A stretch of DNA of 64,000 bases from Ilex aquifolium. Lineage: Eukaryota; Streptophyta; Magnoliopsida; Aquifoliales; Aquifoliaceae. The translations under genes were made by a program, and so were the position numbers. The DNA lies in the NCBI GenBank assembly GCA_951799425.1, contig OX637402.1, positions 26,529,492 to 26,593,491 of the forward strand, read 5' to 3'. The stretch's first letter is position 1; every line of letters begins with the position of its first letter. Below the pieces are notes generated by a model. It was not told the DNA's origin, made no database searches, and saw nothing but the letters and a program-made list of their open reading frames with translations. Positions 19,801-33,500 of this stretch are shown in pieces.

Positions 19801-22800
19801 ATTTGTCATCCACCCTGCTTGGATGCTTTGTGTAGCTTTGTGTTTTCCCAGATTTTAGAGGGTCAAGGATAGGCTTAACCTTTATTCATGGTTCTCATTT
19901 GGTACAGAGTGGATATTTTCTGTGTAGAATATCATTTCTTGTACTGCTGGTGATACTTGATATTGTAGAGGGGAACTGAAATTTTTGAAAGCATAATTTG
20001 TACACAGAAGATATCAAGATCTAGATAATTCTGTTCGCATTTGGCGATTTTGCATTCGTGATTTACAGAGAATCAATGCTCATTTCTGTTGCTTATCTCT
20101 ATGAGATAAAGGATGCTTGATTACTTTTCTATTCCTCAATTGATCAAGTTGCTTCAGTTGTTCAGGAGTATGTCATACGTACACGAGAATTGTATTACGA
20201 TGTCATTACAATTCCCCTAACCTGGTCACCTACCTAGCTACTACTGGCCTTAATAATAGTGCAGGTGGTCCAATCAGCTAATCCAAGTCATTACTTAAAA
20301 GTATTTCCTGCTTTCTTGTTTGTTGCTTTGCCCATGGTGGACTTGGCTTTGTTGTTTTGCTTATATACTCTTCTTTCATAACTGGTTTCTTGATGGTATA
20401 GGTGGGCCGGCAGATATATGTACAGATTACTAGAATAAATGAAGATACTAATGATTTAATACTCAGCGAGAAGGAAGCTTGGGTTTGTTTTTCTCTTAGC
20501 ATGATGTGTTACACTGTCACTTTTGTTGCTCAATTTATTCTTTGGGTTTCTTTTTTATGCTATCTTTCTCCCAACTTTCTGTTTCTTTTTCATTTTGTCT
20601 TCTGAAGTGTGCTGGCTTCACCATATTACAGGAAATGTTGCACCTTCAGGAAGGAACACTTCTGGAAGGAACGGTCAAGAAAATTTTTCCCTATGGTGCT
20701 CAGATAAGGATAGGTGAAACTAACAGATGGTGAGATACACCTCATGATTCATTTTGCCAACTTATCCTGATAAATTGTTGCCTTCTTTCTTTCTTTTCTT
20801 TTTTGGCCCTTTCATCTTCTTGTTTATAAACTGCCATTAACTAGAAAGACCAAGTTACTAGCCATGAATCTGAAATAAGTGGAGACAAGTACAGAAAAGC
20901 CGAATAATAAACCTACCTAAAATCATGCAAAATTCTGTAGAAGAAAGGAAATGGAAATATGCAGAACACTAAATACATGGGCTCCTGTCAAATATATTGG
21001 TGTAGATCTTGATGATCTAGAAGATCATCATCTCCTTTGTTTTCAGTTAATGAAGGGTGTTAGGGAGGCTAAATTGTGAACAGACTTAATCTTTGTGGAT
21101 TTGCTCAAAGTTGGTGTGCCAGAATCATGTGGTTGTTATCTCACATATTTTACCTCTGCACTAGGTAATGATCCTTCAAAGAGGGAGCATTATGGCTCAT
21201 ACAGGTCTTGGACCAGCGGCATTTGCGTTATTGGCCCAACCTTTAAATCTATTGAACTAATATTTCATTTTCTAAGAGGAGATGGTTCCATCAAATTTAA
21301 AATAATGATTTCGCATTAGTACTTATGCTTTTATTCTAATTGGTGTCCAAATTTCCAATGGCCGACAGCTAAGGGTTTCTGTTATATTTCTTAGTTTGTT
21401 TACTTTTTAAAGAAGAAAAGATTGGGATGAAGTTAAAGACAATTAACTCCTAGGACTCTGCAAGTAATACCCTATGCATTAGCTACCTGAACAGTTTGGA
21501 TAATTAAGTTGCTTCATTCACACTGTTTTTGGACTGATATGGAAGAAAACAGCTTATATCATTTCAACAGTTTAATGCCTGTCTTAGTTTTATAAAATTA
21601 AAGTTTACACTGTATATATATGTGTGTGTCTATGGGAAACACTATTGTACTCCTTTTCACTCTTCGGTACCATACCGAAAAGTAAAAAAAAAAACTCAAA
21701 AGGTTGTAAGTTTACTCTAAAAAATGATGAGCTTCACCTAAAAAGTGGTAGGATACCAAAAGTGAGTGCACTCAAAAAATTGATAAGTTCCAGTCAAAAA
21801 AGTGGTATAGATACCCAAAAAAATGATAAATGGTACAATGCCGATTTTTTTTTTCCCAGTACTGTGGTCAAACCCGTGTGTCTGTATTGTACAGATGTGT
21901 CTAGATACATCTTTAGTTGCCTCTTTAGGAGCCATTGACTGGTTTATTAGTAAAAGATCACGCAAACAACTGCGAGGTTATGGATTTGAATTTGAGGATA
22001 ATCACTTTATGATGCCTACCCACTTCATCCCTCCCATGTTTCTCGATTATTGGCAGGGATTCAGAATTTCTTGTCTTAAAAATGTTTCAAGAACAGAATA
22101 GAAATTGAGAATTTTGGAAATTTGATTCCAAAACATTTCGAAACATCGAGTGGATCGAAATATTCTGAAACACAGGGATTCCGATTTTCCATCACTAATT
22201 TGTTTGGTTTCTACTTTTCATCGAAACTGAAACGTTTCGGTTAAAATTTGGTGGAAACGAAATGATATTAACATCTTTTATATGGTTATTTTTGTAAAGA
22301 GAGTTTGTATCCCGCAACGAATGATTAGGATTACCAAAAGTTGGTTTATATACTTGAGGGGCTATTCCACCCATAACCAATGGTTTTGGGTTGGATGCTC
22401 TGACATGGTATCAGAGCTAAACCTTGGGTGGTCAGTGAGCCAAGTCACTTATTCATTTGAATTTTTCGGTATGCATGGTTGTTTGTTTACTTGTTAGTCC
22501 CACATGCGAGCCTGGGTCTCACATAAAGGAGGGTGTAAAGAGAGCTTGTATCCCACATCGAATGATTAGAACCACCCAAGGTTGGTTTATACATTTGAGA
22601 GGCTACTCCACAGAATGCTCTGCCAATTTTATGCAATAACTAGAACTGTTTTGGGTTCCTTTCTAATCAAATAATCCATAGTGCCTTTGATAGAGTGGCA
22701 GGCTGGTATGAAGAGTCCCCTCAGGATGTATTGGTGATTCTATTCCATGTCATTGGTGATTTTAAATGTAATGGTCTTATATACAATTATTTATTACCTG

Positions 22801-25108
22801 TGAATAATTATCTTTAGTCTTTTTTAATTTTATTCAGTGGGTTGCTGCATATATCAAACATCACTCAGGACCGAATTACTTCTGTTAGTGACCTGCTAGC
22901 AGTTGGTGAGAAGGTTAAGGTTTTGGTTGTGAAGTCGGCGTTTCCTAAGAACATATCTCTCAGGTAAGCAAGAAATGGGTTCCCAGGTTTCTTGTTCAGC
23001 CATGCATGCTGATGCTCTAAAACAGTTAGTTACTTGCTAGGGATAATGCCCTTTTGTGGGTCCTGAATAATATATGTTGAAGGAAGTAGTTCATCCCAAA
23101 AGGAGCCTCCTCTGAACCTTGTGCTACGATAGAGTTTGGCATGGTTATAAGAAGTAGACATCATGTTGTCCTGTTTTGATTGTCTGTTCATGGTACAAAT
23201 GGTTCAACCATGGTTGCTTGCAGACTTGTTAAATATTAAAAATGTTTTGAGTCTCAAATGGAATCACATGCCAGCTCATTGATCACCTTATATTGTTGGC
23301 ATTTAATATGATACAGTCTGCAAACCTGTATAATGCATGCTGGCTCATTATCTTGGCTACTTAATCTATGCCTCTTTTAACATGTAATACATTCTAGATA
23401 TAACCAGTTCTACCCATGTGTGGTTCACTAGTTCAGCGGACTGGGCCAGACTGGTCCTATGCATACTTGTTGGAGACAATAAATAAGATGAAACTGGTTG
23501 GATATCACCTTTGTTTGCTAGAAATTTTGATTTTAATCAATTATAACGACTAAATTATCCATCTCCTCTGATTGCCATTCACTTCTGAAATCTATGGTTT
23601 TTTATTTTGTTATCTGGCCTCTTTACACAAATTACGCTTGGATTACTTTCTCCATAAGTTCTCCGTTTTTTAGTGGTTAAGATTTTTTGAAAGTTCAATG
23701 CGAAACAGCTGTTTCTTGCTTTAAAGGAATTCAAGTTTATGAGTGATGAGAAGGTATGCTTTCATTAATATGCAAGATTACCTATCTTTTTTTTTCCTCC
23801 TGAAAATAGTTACTCCATTTTCTCTTTCTTTTCCTTCTTCCTTTTCGTTTGGGCTGGCCCGGGCTCAGTTTATTTTTTCTTTTTCTTTTTTGGGTGGGGG
23901 GTTGACTAGTATTCAGGGCAAATAGGTGAAACAATTATAACTTGGACTATGGTTTACGAGTTTACAATGGTGAAGAGATGATTAGCTAATCTTACACAGG
24001 TGGATGGCATAGAATCATCATGGATAACAAAAATCCTACGATCAATACTCAAATCATAAGCGTATTTTATTGTTCTAAATTGGGGAAAGAGGAAACAAGA
24101 AGACTTTCTAGATGCGTCTTCTATTTGGCATCTTGTGTTGAAGAAGCAGTGGTAATTCCTTGGTCACCATTAGCTTGTTCTTCTCTCATGTTTTGACATA
24201 GACTTTTTGCATACTTGTCTAAGTCTAAGTAATGGCTAGACTATAGCCATATAGGTCAAATTGTGCCATGTATTTCTCATTAAAAGCTGCATATTCTTTT
24301 CCTAAATTGGATTAAATGCTGAAAATTTAGCCATGCCCCTTGCTGCAAAATTACAAATGATATATCTATGGATCTTGATATATATAATTTTGCTTACTGA
24401 AACAGTAACTTTATTAATAGCACTGATAAATTTGGGGAGAGCCCGAATAGCCAACTTAGCATGATTTGTAGCCGCTTTTGAGGCCAAGTAACAGACTTGT
24501 CTTACAACTGATTTCTGATGGTCAGAAACACATTTTGTATTTTAACTAAATTTTTTTTTATGACTGATTTTGGTAAGAATGGAAGCTTCTCTACCCTGTT
24601 ACTGAAGACTGGGAGGGAATTATTTGTTGGTTTCCTATATGCCTTTGCCTAATATGATCCCCAAAATTTGAATTCTTGAAATAGCTGTGTGTCAACAACT
24701 GTCTTTAATTGCCTAATAAAAGGTTGCTAAGGATATCTGTTGATTTGTGGATGCAGTACTGCTGACCTTGAAAGCGAACCAGGTTTATTTGTAACAAACA
24801 AAGAGGTGCTTGTATCTTGCTAATGCATTTTTGTTACCTATATTTTGGCACGTATATATTGCCATATGGAGTTTTACTTAACAGGCCAACGATTACCTTT
24901 GATAAGTTTTTGATATAATATTCCTTTTCTTGGGCAGAAATTATTTTCTGAAGCTGAAAAGATGGCAAAGAAGTACAGACAGAAGCTGCCAATTTCAGCA
25001 ACTCGTACATTAGAACCTCTTCGTGACAACCCACCTTTTGAAAATGAAGACAGTTTGTATTCAAATTGGAAATGGTTCAAATTTGAACAGGATGATGAAC
25101 CAATATGA
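16832..25108 (+). CDS. PDE338: Plastid S1-domain RNA-binding protein (PDE338/RLSB type)
   Basis: Eight exons: 16832-17734, 18986-19060, 19146-19217, 20402-20482, 20632-20729, 22838-22963, 24757-24805, 24938-25108. All introns are GT-AG and the total is 524 codons. The N-terminus is Ser/Thr-rich and basic, fitting a plastid transit peptide, and is followed by an acidic linker (about 100-180). Three S1-type segments follow: about 186-290 (GDFVVGVVVSG), 302-377 (EWNTGGLLTRVEGLRAFIP) and 380-452 (GTVKKIFPYGAQIRIG, GLLHIS). The layout matches the plant S1 protein described as PDE338 or RLSB, which binds chloroplast transcripts such as rbcL mRNA. The assignment rests on recall of that family. Exon 1 carries the transit region and first S1 segment, and introns range from 85 bp to about 2.1 kb. 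Intron 5 (20730-22837) carries a TRIM element. Confidence 0.85.
22293..22625 (+). mobile_element. TRIM retrotransposon in intron 5 of the S1-domain gene
   Basis: A complete miniature LTR element. The 5' LTR is 22293-22405 (TGTAAAGAGAG to CTCTGACA). A primer-binding site TGGTATCAGAGC (22406-22417, initiator tRNA-Met type) follows. A purine tract AAAGGAGGG (22525-22533) precedes a 3' LTR at 22534-22625, which has lost about 20 internal bp. Flanking 5-bp duplication ATTTT is at 22288-22292 and 22626-22630. It has no coding capacity and lies in the sense orientation of the host gene. Confidence 0.9.
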
Positions 25109-27139
25109 TCAATCAAGGGTGCTCCATGACTGTGAAGTTGAAAAGGGGAGGAATTAAGTTGGAAACAGAGAACAAAGGCCTTTAGAAATTACGTCTCCCG
25201 CTCCCTGCTGCCACCACGCAAAAAAAGGAAGAACATTTCCAATTCATGTTATGTTCAAGGTACTTCCTATGGGTCTTGTATTGCATCATTGCCGTTCAGA
25301 TTACCAGACATCTGAAATCAAAGGAAGCAAAGCATTTGATGGCTACTCCAGACACACCATGCTTCCTCATGCAGTTTTTTTGCTTGATTTGTATTGAAAT
25401 GAATCTGGTGTGTTTCCATTGTATGCCCCAGTTGAATGACATGTATGTTATGTCCGTGGGTTGTCAATAGGATGTGATTCTATTTTGTGACATATACACC
25501 CTCCCACTCCCTTCTCTTTTTGGACGCTGCGCGACCCAAAAAACCGTTCAGATTCGCTTTCTTGTGTTGGATCACTTTTCTGGGAAAGGGAGATTGAAAT
25601 GATAACCAACATCAATGCATGCAATATTTTTTGAGTTGAGATTTGGGCTCTGTTCTTCACTCTATTGTTAGGTGATAAAGTAATGCCATGCCACAAAACA
25701 TGTAATAGGAATGGCGTATGGTCAAGTTTGTTAAATTTGAATGCTGCCGTTGATTACTAGTTTTGGTGTAGTTGGTTAACTGTTGACATGATATCGAAGG
25801 GGGTGGGGGCAAGAAAGCTCAGAGAGAGAGAGAGAGAGAGAGAGAACTCAAGAAAGTTTACTTGTTGAGATAATTATAAATGCAGTGTTTACAGTGTCAT
25901 TAGCTCACAAAAGTGGTCAATTTTGCTTGGCTCAAAGCAGGATCCCATAAAGAGGCCTCCTAGATGGTGGCCCTTGTTTTTCGTTGACAGAAAGTTGAGT
26001 TCTGAGGCCTTACCAACCCTATACCTCTATTTACATCTATACAATGTAGTTTTTATATTTCTATTTTTAACCTAAGCTGCAGCTTATGTCCAAATGGGCA
26101 TCTCATTTTGTCTGCTTCAACTTCCTTTAGATTATAGACTTGGATGGAATCGGAATCCCAGTAAACAAGCTGAGCTATACCCTACTGTAACTAGGTTTGG
26201 GGCTCCATAACTCTAAAATATAACACAGAAGAGCCAAGAGAGTGACCTCAAAGTCATCCCAAAATGAAGGGCCATGCTTGCCTTTCAGCAGTGCTGATAA
26301 ATGAGTGTAAGAGGATTGTAAAAGCAGTGTCCTGCTCCAAACAATTAACAGAAGAAGAAGGATTACATGTTCTGTACTCATCCAGTGCCACTTACAAATG
26401 GCAATTGTGTCAAATCAGGATCGTGTAAAAGTATACGAGTGTCAATTTGAAAATGATAAATCATTTTATGACGGGTTTGTCAGATTTCATATGTTAAACG
26501 TGTTCATATAAGATGATATTGTTAGGTGAAAATAATACAACTACAAAAAAAAAAGGAAGATACGGATAAAAAAAAGACAGACGTGGGTTATGTACGCATA
26601 CAAGGTCATATCCATGTCACTAATTGTGTTTGTATTCGTGATATAAACTTATGAAGTCGGTTAATATTAAAAACATTAATACGATACATTAAAAGGATTA
26701 ATTTGTAAATTATTTAGAACATAAAAATGGCGTGTATTAATCTGAACTCTGAAATTTCGTGCCGAATTTGTGATATATATGTTGTAATATGTGAATGTAG
26801 AAAATTGCCACCAGTAGTATTTATATCTTGGTGGGTTTAGGTCCAGCTCTTTCACACTTCAGTGGAATCACTAATGAGGGCATGCCAAGCATCTCCTCAA
26901 GATTCATATAATATTAACCATTCATCTCAATTGGTGCAATATGTTCATTATTCACACAGTTGCCTCCTAATTAGACCTTACACTCAGTTGATGCAGCTTA
27001 ATTATGTGTGCAAGTTGTGTTTGTATGCGTCAGAAAAAAGGAGAGAGAGAGAGAGAGAGAGAGACGCATAATATATAGCACAGTTTTGAATTGAGTTGAA
27101 TCCATATCTTCCGATATTTGCCACCAACACATGAATTAA
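25109..27139. other. 3' flank and intergenic DNA, no gene
   Basis: The first few hundred bases are the probable 3' UTR of the S1-domain gene. There is a (GA)n run at about 25819-25845 and another at about 27043-27063. The short frames at 25246, 26175 and 26862 show no family features. Confidence 0.5.
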
Positions 27140-27356
27140 TGATACGTCAACTTTTTTTTTTGGTCAGACTATCCGGTATCCGAAAGTCATATTGGGCTCC
27201 GACTAATCCGGATTCGAGCCGGGTGGGACCACAAGGGCGGCAAAGCTCTCCCTATCGAACGCAGCTGCGTTCCCAAGACTCGAACCCGAGACCTTGGTTA
27301 AACTAGAACAGTCCCTCACCAACTGATCTAACGCTCGGTAGTTGATACGTCAACTT
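27140..27356 (-). mobile_element. tRNA-derived SINE with 14-bp target duplication
   Basis: On the minus strand the element (27154-27342, about 189 bp) begins with a tRNA-like head: A-box-like TAGATCAGTTGG and B-box GGGTTCGAGTC. It continues with a GC-rich body and ends in an A tail (T run at about 27152-27161). The direct repeat TGATACGTCAACTT is at 27140-27153 and 27343-27356. The layout resembles plant Au-type SINEs. It is probably a fairly young insertion, because the duplication is perfect. Confidence 0.9.
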
Positions 27357-27976
27357 CAACTTAGTCATACAAACCCAATTATTTGTTTTTCTTTCATGGG
27401 CGGATTACACTTTGCACCCTAAAAATTATAAAAATTCTCATTTTATACTATCAAAGATTAGATTTCTAATATTATACATTCAATATATTAAAAGTGTTAT
27501 AATGTGATCCTTCCATTAGTTTTCGTTCCTCATTCCATCAATGTCAACCGGATGAATTTTGACGAAATAAACAACGGAAGCTAACGGAAGAATTATATTA
27601 CAATATTTTTAATACATTGAAGATATAATGTAAGAAATCTCATCTTTGAGGTACAAAGTAAAAAAATATTTAAATCTTTCAAGGTGTAAAGTGAGGTTTC
27701 CCCTTTTTCCAAAGAAGGGACTTGACTACGTAGCCAAAAAAAAAATTGGTCCTATACCTCCAAATTGTATTATTTTATAATTTTTGTCGATTATTTTATA
27801 ACAAAAAAAATTATAACTTTTGGTGTGTTTTTAATTTTTTAGGATTAGTCATAAGTACTATAAAAGTGATTAATGAAAGTACGGTACCGAATTTTATTTT
27901 ATTCTTGTAGACTTATCCTAACAAAGGGGGCTCTCCAAGATTTTATGTATGACACATGGTGTAGGGTGTACTCCAA
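27357..27976. other. Intergenic, no gene
   Basis: AT-rich DNA. Nothing identifiable beyond short A or T runs. Confidence 0.5.
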
Positions 27977-28389
27977 GGGCCTGTTTGGTATATTTTTTGA
28001 GAGGGGTGTGGATTGGATTGTCCAAATTTGGGTTTGATCCAAAGATAAGATTCAACATTCAATTCTGTCTATATCCATATTTAGTATGCGCAGGGATATA
28101 TGATTATTATAATAATATATTTGTATATAAATGACTATTTTACCCCTTAACCAATTTGTATATATGAGGTATATATGATATATGGGGGTATAAATGTTAT
28201 TTATATGTTAAACCCCTTAACCCCCGTATGAAACCCCCCCCCCCCCCCTTGAGTTTCATGATCGGCCATCCAACGGACTGGGTTTCCAAATCCTAGGTTA
28301 AACATGGGTTATCAAACATGAATTTAAGGGGTTTATTCTCTAACCCACAATACAAACCCCCTCCCAAACCCTCGTACCAAACAGCCGCC
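27977..28389. mobile_element. MITE-like element with GGGCCTGTTTGGTA-type ends
   Basis: The left end GGGCCTGTTTGGTA and the reverse complement of the right end (GGCGGCTGTTTGGTA) form terminal inverted repeats; the inner parts contain matched G-rich/C-rich stretches. About 413 bp, non-coding. It contains a 15-bp C run (28234-28248). Ends of this kind are common in plant MITEs. The target duplication is unclear. Confidence 0.55.
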
Positions 28390-30534
28390 AAAGGTACCTC
28401 CATTATCAGTCCACTCAGTAGCGTAGAGATTTGTTTAGGTTTAATTTGACCTAATGATTAAGTGGGTCGTGTGGGTGGGATAGACCATTCCCCAAGGATT
28501 TCATGTGTTAAAACTGCTAGTGTAAGTGAATTTGGATCCGAATTTAGATCTGTGTTGATGTTTGTGTGGAGTTCAGCATCAAAGTTTGCATGGATGACGT
28601 GGTAGAATCTCAATCACAAGATTCTATCGTTCAATTTTGTTAAATTAAATTTCAACTCTGAAAATTTATATACGTATCAAATATTATCGTAAAATAATTT
28701 TACACAAAACTCCTCAAGTTGAAATCTCCACCGTCACCATGTTAGAGCAAATGAACCCATTGTAAGAGCAAATGAACCCAAACGTGACATTAATATGATG
28801 CATTGTTTAGTGGTGTGGCTCTTAACATTATGACACAGTCAAAACATGAAACCCTAATCGATTCTTGTGCTCACTCTCTCTCTGTCATGTGAGTGTGCAT
28901 TTTTCTTTAGCCCTACTCCCAAAACAGCACCACCAGTTTTTCCTCGGTAACCAAAATCAATCTATCTTAACTTAGTTTCACCATGGCATGGGTAATTATC
29001 TCATCTGCCAACTTTACTGTTAAAAAGAGATGCTCCAATTAAGCTTCCTCTACATTCACGCCTGCCCTTTAACCCTACACTAATATTTATAGGGAAATCA
29101 GAATTCACCCCTTATTTTATACACCAAGCTAGCATGTATAATATTCTATAAGAAAAAAAGACATTGAATTGGTGGTTGCTTGCTTAATCCAACCCTCTTT
29201 TACTTTTCACAATCTCCTAAGCTCCCTCACTCCTCCATCATCAACTCTCTTCTTCCCCCTAGGCACTCTGCCAGCTCCTCCCTCCACCACCACCACCCCT
29301 ATTGTGGACTCTGAAAACTTTGGTCCTCTTCAACCCACCAACTCGCCGGAAAATCTGACACACATGGCCTGAGCTTGCCGTGGCAGATCCCATGTGTTTG
29401 ATGTTACTAAAATACCAAATATACTAGTATTTATTTTCCAATCTACTTTTAGTAAAATCTGAATAAAATAAAATGAACAAAAATTAATTCATTATGAGCA
29501 ATATAAGAGTAAGACGACACTCATGCTCCCATCCCATGTAAGGGCAATGTGGTTTTGTAGATGACTCTATGGTGGTAAGTTATTTTATCGACCTGGGTCA
29601 TTATCAACAAAATTGATTATTATGAAGAAGATTCGTGGATAAAATAAAGTCTATGACCAGTTCAATTTTTAATGGTCAGGTGTTCGGATTAATTTATGCG
29701 TATATTTACTAATCTCTCTTCAATTCGGTCAAAGACAGATCATCCACGCTTGGATCACTCATGACCAAATTCAAAAAAATTACTAAAATTCAAACTTAGA
29801 AAATATCTGAATTTACAATTCGTTTTTACTATCACTTAGAATTTGATGAAGTTATAAGTGGAGAAGGTGAGATTAGTCTTTGTTTTGTCTCCATATCCTC
29901 TCCCTAGCTACTAGTTTCAGACCTATATCTGGAGGGGGTGCCCAATTTATCACTGTATTAAAGCTAACTTTCTTAATAAATGTTAATATTTAAATGCACC
30001 ATTTGGTCCCTTACAATCTTAAGAAGAACAGTAGCACCAAAGGGTTTAGTAGAACTCAAACCTCCGCCACCACAACCTCCAAAACCACCACAGCTAGTAA
30101 TGAACACAAAACTGCGTAATGGCCGCCATTGTTGAAGTGAAATCTACCGGAAACTTGGATTTAACTTCTCCATCTTCACCACCATCAATAGGGACATGAC
30201 AGCGCCGTCGCGTGGGGGCGGAGTAGAGGGGAGATGTCATATTTCCGGTGAGAGACTCAACAGCATTTAACTTTGATCACCATTTTCAAAACAGTGGTTT
30301 GTCCTCCATATAAGCTATATCAGACCTTACTTTGGCTCACATGCAACGATTTTAAACAGCAGTTACAGCACATATTGTGAGTTCTAAGCATCCCCACCAC
30401 CACCACAAAACCCTCTTCCACATGCATGTTGTCTCCTAGAGTGGACTTTCATCACCACCACAACCACCACCAGTACCACCATTCCCTCAAACCCATTTAG
30501 TGACCATCACTATCAGTCTATTTTGTAGGCTCAA
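28390..30534. other. Intergenic and promoter region of the receptor kinase
   Basis: No supported gene. The frame at 29169-29372 opens with TTG and is proline/threonine-rich simple sequence. CCA/CAC-rich simple stretches lie at about 30060-30110 and 30390-30480, close to the ATG of the receptor kinase. Confidence 0.5.
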
Positions 30535-33500
30535 ATGGAGAGACCAAGCAACTTTATCACACTTTCGTCTTTGTTCTTCCCACTCTTTTTGTGTTTAGCC
30601 ATTAACAGACCACTAGTCACCTCTCTCTCTCCTGATGGACAAGCTCTCCTCTCTCTCCTCTCTGCCGCCACCCCTTATGCTAAATCATCATCCTCTATAC
30701 TCTCCTCTTGGAACCCATCAAGCCCAACACCATGTTCATGGCAAGGCATTACATGTTCTCCACAAGACAGAGTTATCTCACTCTCTCTCCCAGACACATT
30801 CCTCAACCTCTCTGCCCTACCCTCTCAACTCTCTTCTCTCTCCTCTCTCCAACTTCTCAATCTATCCTCCACCAATATCTCAGGCTCAATCCCACCTTCC
30901 TTCGGTTCACTGACCCATCTTCACCTTCTAGACCTCTCTTCAAACTCCCTCTCAGGACCCATTCCTCCTGAACTCGGCCACCTCAATTCACTTCAATTCC
31001 TGTTCTTGAATTCAAACAGATTCGCAGGTAGAATCCCCCCACAGCTTGCCAATCTTTCTTCACTACAAGTCCTCTGTCTCCAAGACAATCTCTTAAACGG
31101 GTCGATTCCTTCACAATTAGGCTCCTTGGTGTCCCTCCAACAATTCAGAATTGGAGGCAATCCATTTATAACAGGTGAAATTCCACCACAATTAGGCCTT
31201 CTCACAAATCTCACAACGTTTGGTGCTGCAGCCACTGGACTCTCTGGTGTGATACCACCCACATTTGGTAACTTGTTCAATCTCGAGACTTTAGCACTTT
31301 ATGACACAGATATATTTGGTTCAATACCGCCCGAAATTGGGTTGTGTTCGGAGCTAAGAAACTTGTATTTGCACATGAACAAGCTCACTGGTTCAATCCC
31401 TCCTCAACTGGGGAAGTTGCAAAAGCTTACTAGCTTGCTTCTTTGGGGCAATTCTCTCACCGGGTCTATCCCGGCCGAGATTGCCAATTGCTCATCGCTT
31501 GTTGTGTTTGATGTGTCAGCAAGTGATTTTACTGGTGAAATCCCGGGTGATTTGGGGAAGCTTGTGGTTCTTGAACAGCTTCACTTGTCTGAAAATGCAC
31601 TTACAGGTTTGATTCCATGGCAGTTGAGTAACTGTACAAGTCTTACAGCTCTTCAGCTTGATAAGAACCAGTTATCAGGTCCAATTCCATGGCAAATTGG
31701 CAACTTGAAGTTCTTGCAAAGTTTCTTCTTGTGGGGTAATTCGGTATCAGGGACCATACCAGCCTCTTTTGCAAACTGCACCGAATTGTATGCTCTTGAC
31801 CTTTCGAGGAACAAGCTTACAGGTTCAATACCAGAAGAGATATTCAGTTTACAGAAGCTAAGCAAGCTACTACTACTTGGGAATTCATTTTCAGGAGGGT
31901 TGCCTAGAAGTGTCGCGAATTGCCAGTCTTTAGTCCGATTGAGGCTTGGTGAAAACCAGCTTTCAGGTCAGATTCCTACGGAGATTAGCCAATTGCAAAA
32001 TCTTGTGTTTCTTGATTTGTACATGAATCATTTCTCGGGTAAATTGCCTTCAGAAATTTCTAACATCTCAGTTCTTGAGCTGTTGGATGTGCACAATAAC
32101 TACATAACGGGTGAAATACCGTCTCAGTTAGGAGAGCTTGTTAATTTAGAGCAGCTTGATCTCAGCAGAAACAGCTTCACAGGTGAAATTCCTCGGAGTT
32201 TTGGCAATTTCAGTTACTTGAACAAACTCATCCTCAACAATAATCTGCTTATTGGTTCAATCCCAAAATCCATTCGATATCTGCAGAAACTAACTCTTCT
32301 TGATTTGAGTTTCAATAGTCTCTCTGGTGCAATACCACCTGAGATTGGTTATGTGACTAGCTTAACCATTAGTTTGGACTTGAGCTCGAATGGGTTTACT
32401 GGTGAAATCCCCGAGACTATGTCTGGTTTGACTCAGTTACAATCACTTGATCTTTCGCGTAATATGCTGTATGGAAGAATTACAGTTCTGAGTTTTCTTA
32501 CCAGTCTCACATCCTTGAATGTCTCTCACAACAATTTCTCAGGTCCTATACCTGTGACACCATTCTTCAGAACTCTAACTTCTAATTCGTTCCTAGAGAA
32601 TCCAAAACTTTGTGAATCCATTGACGGATCTACTTGTTCCTCAAATCTGGCTCGAAGGAGGGGATTAAAATCTGCTAAAACTATAGCATTGATCGCTCTG
32701 ATTCTGACTTTTGTAGCGATGGCAATTGTCCTTGCATGGATTCTTGTGACTCGAAACCATAAGTACACAGTCGAGAAGTCCTCGGGCACATCAACCTCTT
32801 CGTCAGGGGCAGATGATTTTTCTTATCCATGGAGTTTTATTCCCTTCCGAAAGCTAAATTTCACAATGGACAACATTTTGGACTGCCTAAAAGAAGAAAA
32901 TGTGATTGGGAAGGGCTGTTCTGGTGTGGTTTTCAAGGCAGAAATGCCAAGTGGAGAGTTAGTTGCAGTGAAAAAGCTATGGAAAACAACGAAAGATGAA
33001 GAACCAGTAGACTCTTTTGCTGCAGAAATTCAAATTCTCGGACATATCAAACATCGAAACATAGTGAAGCTCTTGGGTTACTGTTCCAATAAGAGTGTTA
33101 AGCTCCTTCTTTACAACTACATTTCCAGTGGCAATCTGCAACAGCTCTTGCAGAGTAACAGGAACTTGGACTGGGAAACCAGGTACAAGATTGCAGTTGG
33201 GTCAGCTCAGGGTCTTGCATATCTTCATCATGATTGTGTGCCGGCAATTCTTCATAGAGACGTGAAGTGCAATAATATTCTCCTAGATTCCAAGTTTGAG
33301 GCGTATTTGGCAGACTTTGGACTTGCTAAGCTGATGAACTCTCCAAATTATCACCACAAAGTGTCCAGAGTAGCAGGGTCTTATGGATATATTGCTCCAG
33401 GCAAGTGCCTTTGAAATTTGTTTCATTTGCTAAGAAGCAATGCCATTTTTTTTTACATTTAAGCTGCTTAAAGGTTTTGTCTGGATTGTGTGAAGTTTGT

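Noticed and set aside
19100-20600. Small frames in introns of the S1-domain gene
   Set aside because: They cross splice sites that the conserved protein requires; intron noise.
29169-29372. A 67-codon Ser/Pro/Thr frame
   Set aside because: Starts at TTG and is low-complexity; no supporting gene structure.
30635-30971. Frames overlapping the start of the receptor kinase
   Set aside because: Alternate frames of a Leu/Ser-rich coding region.
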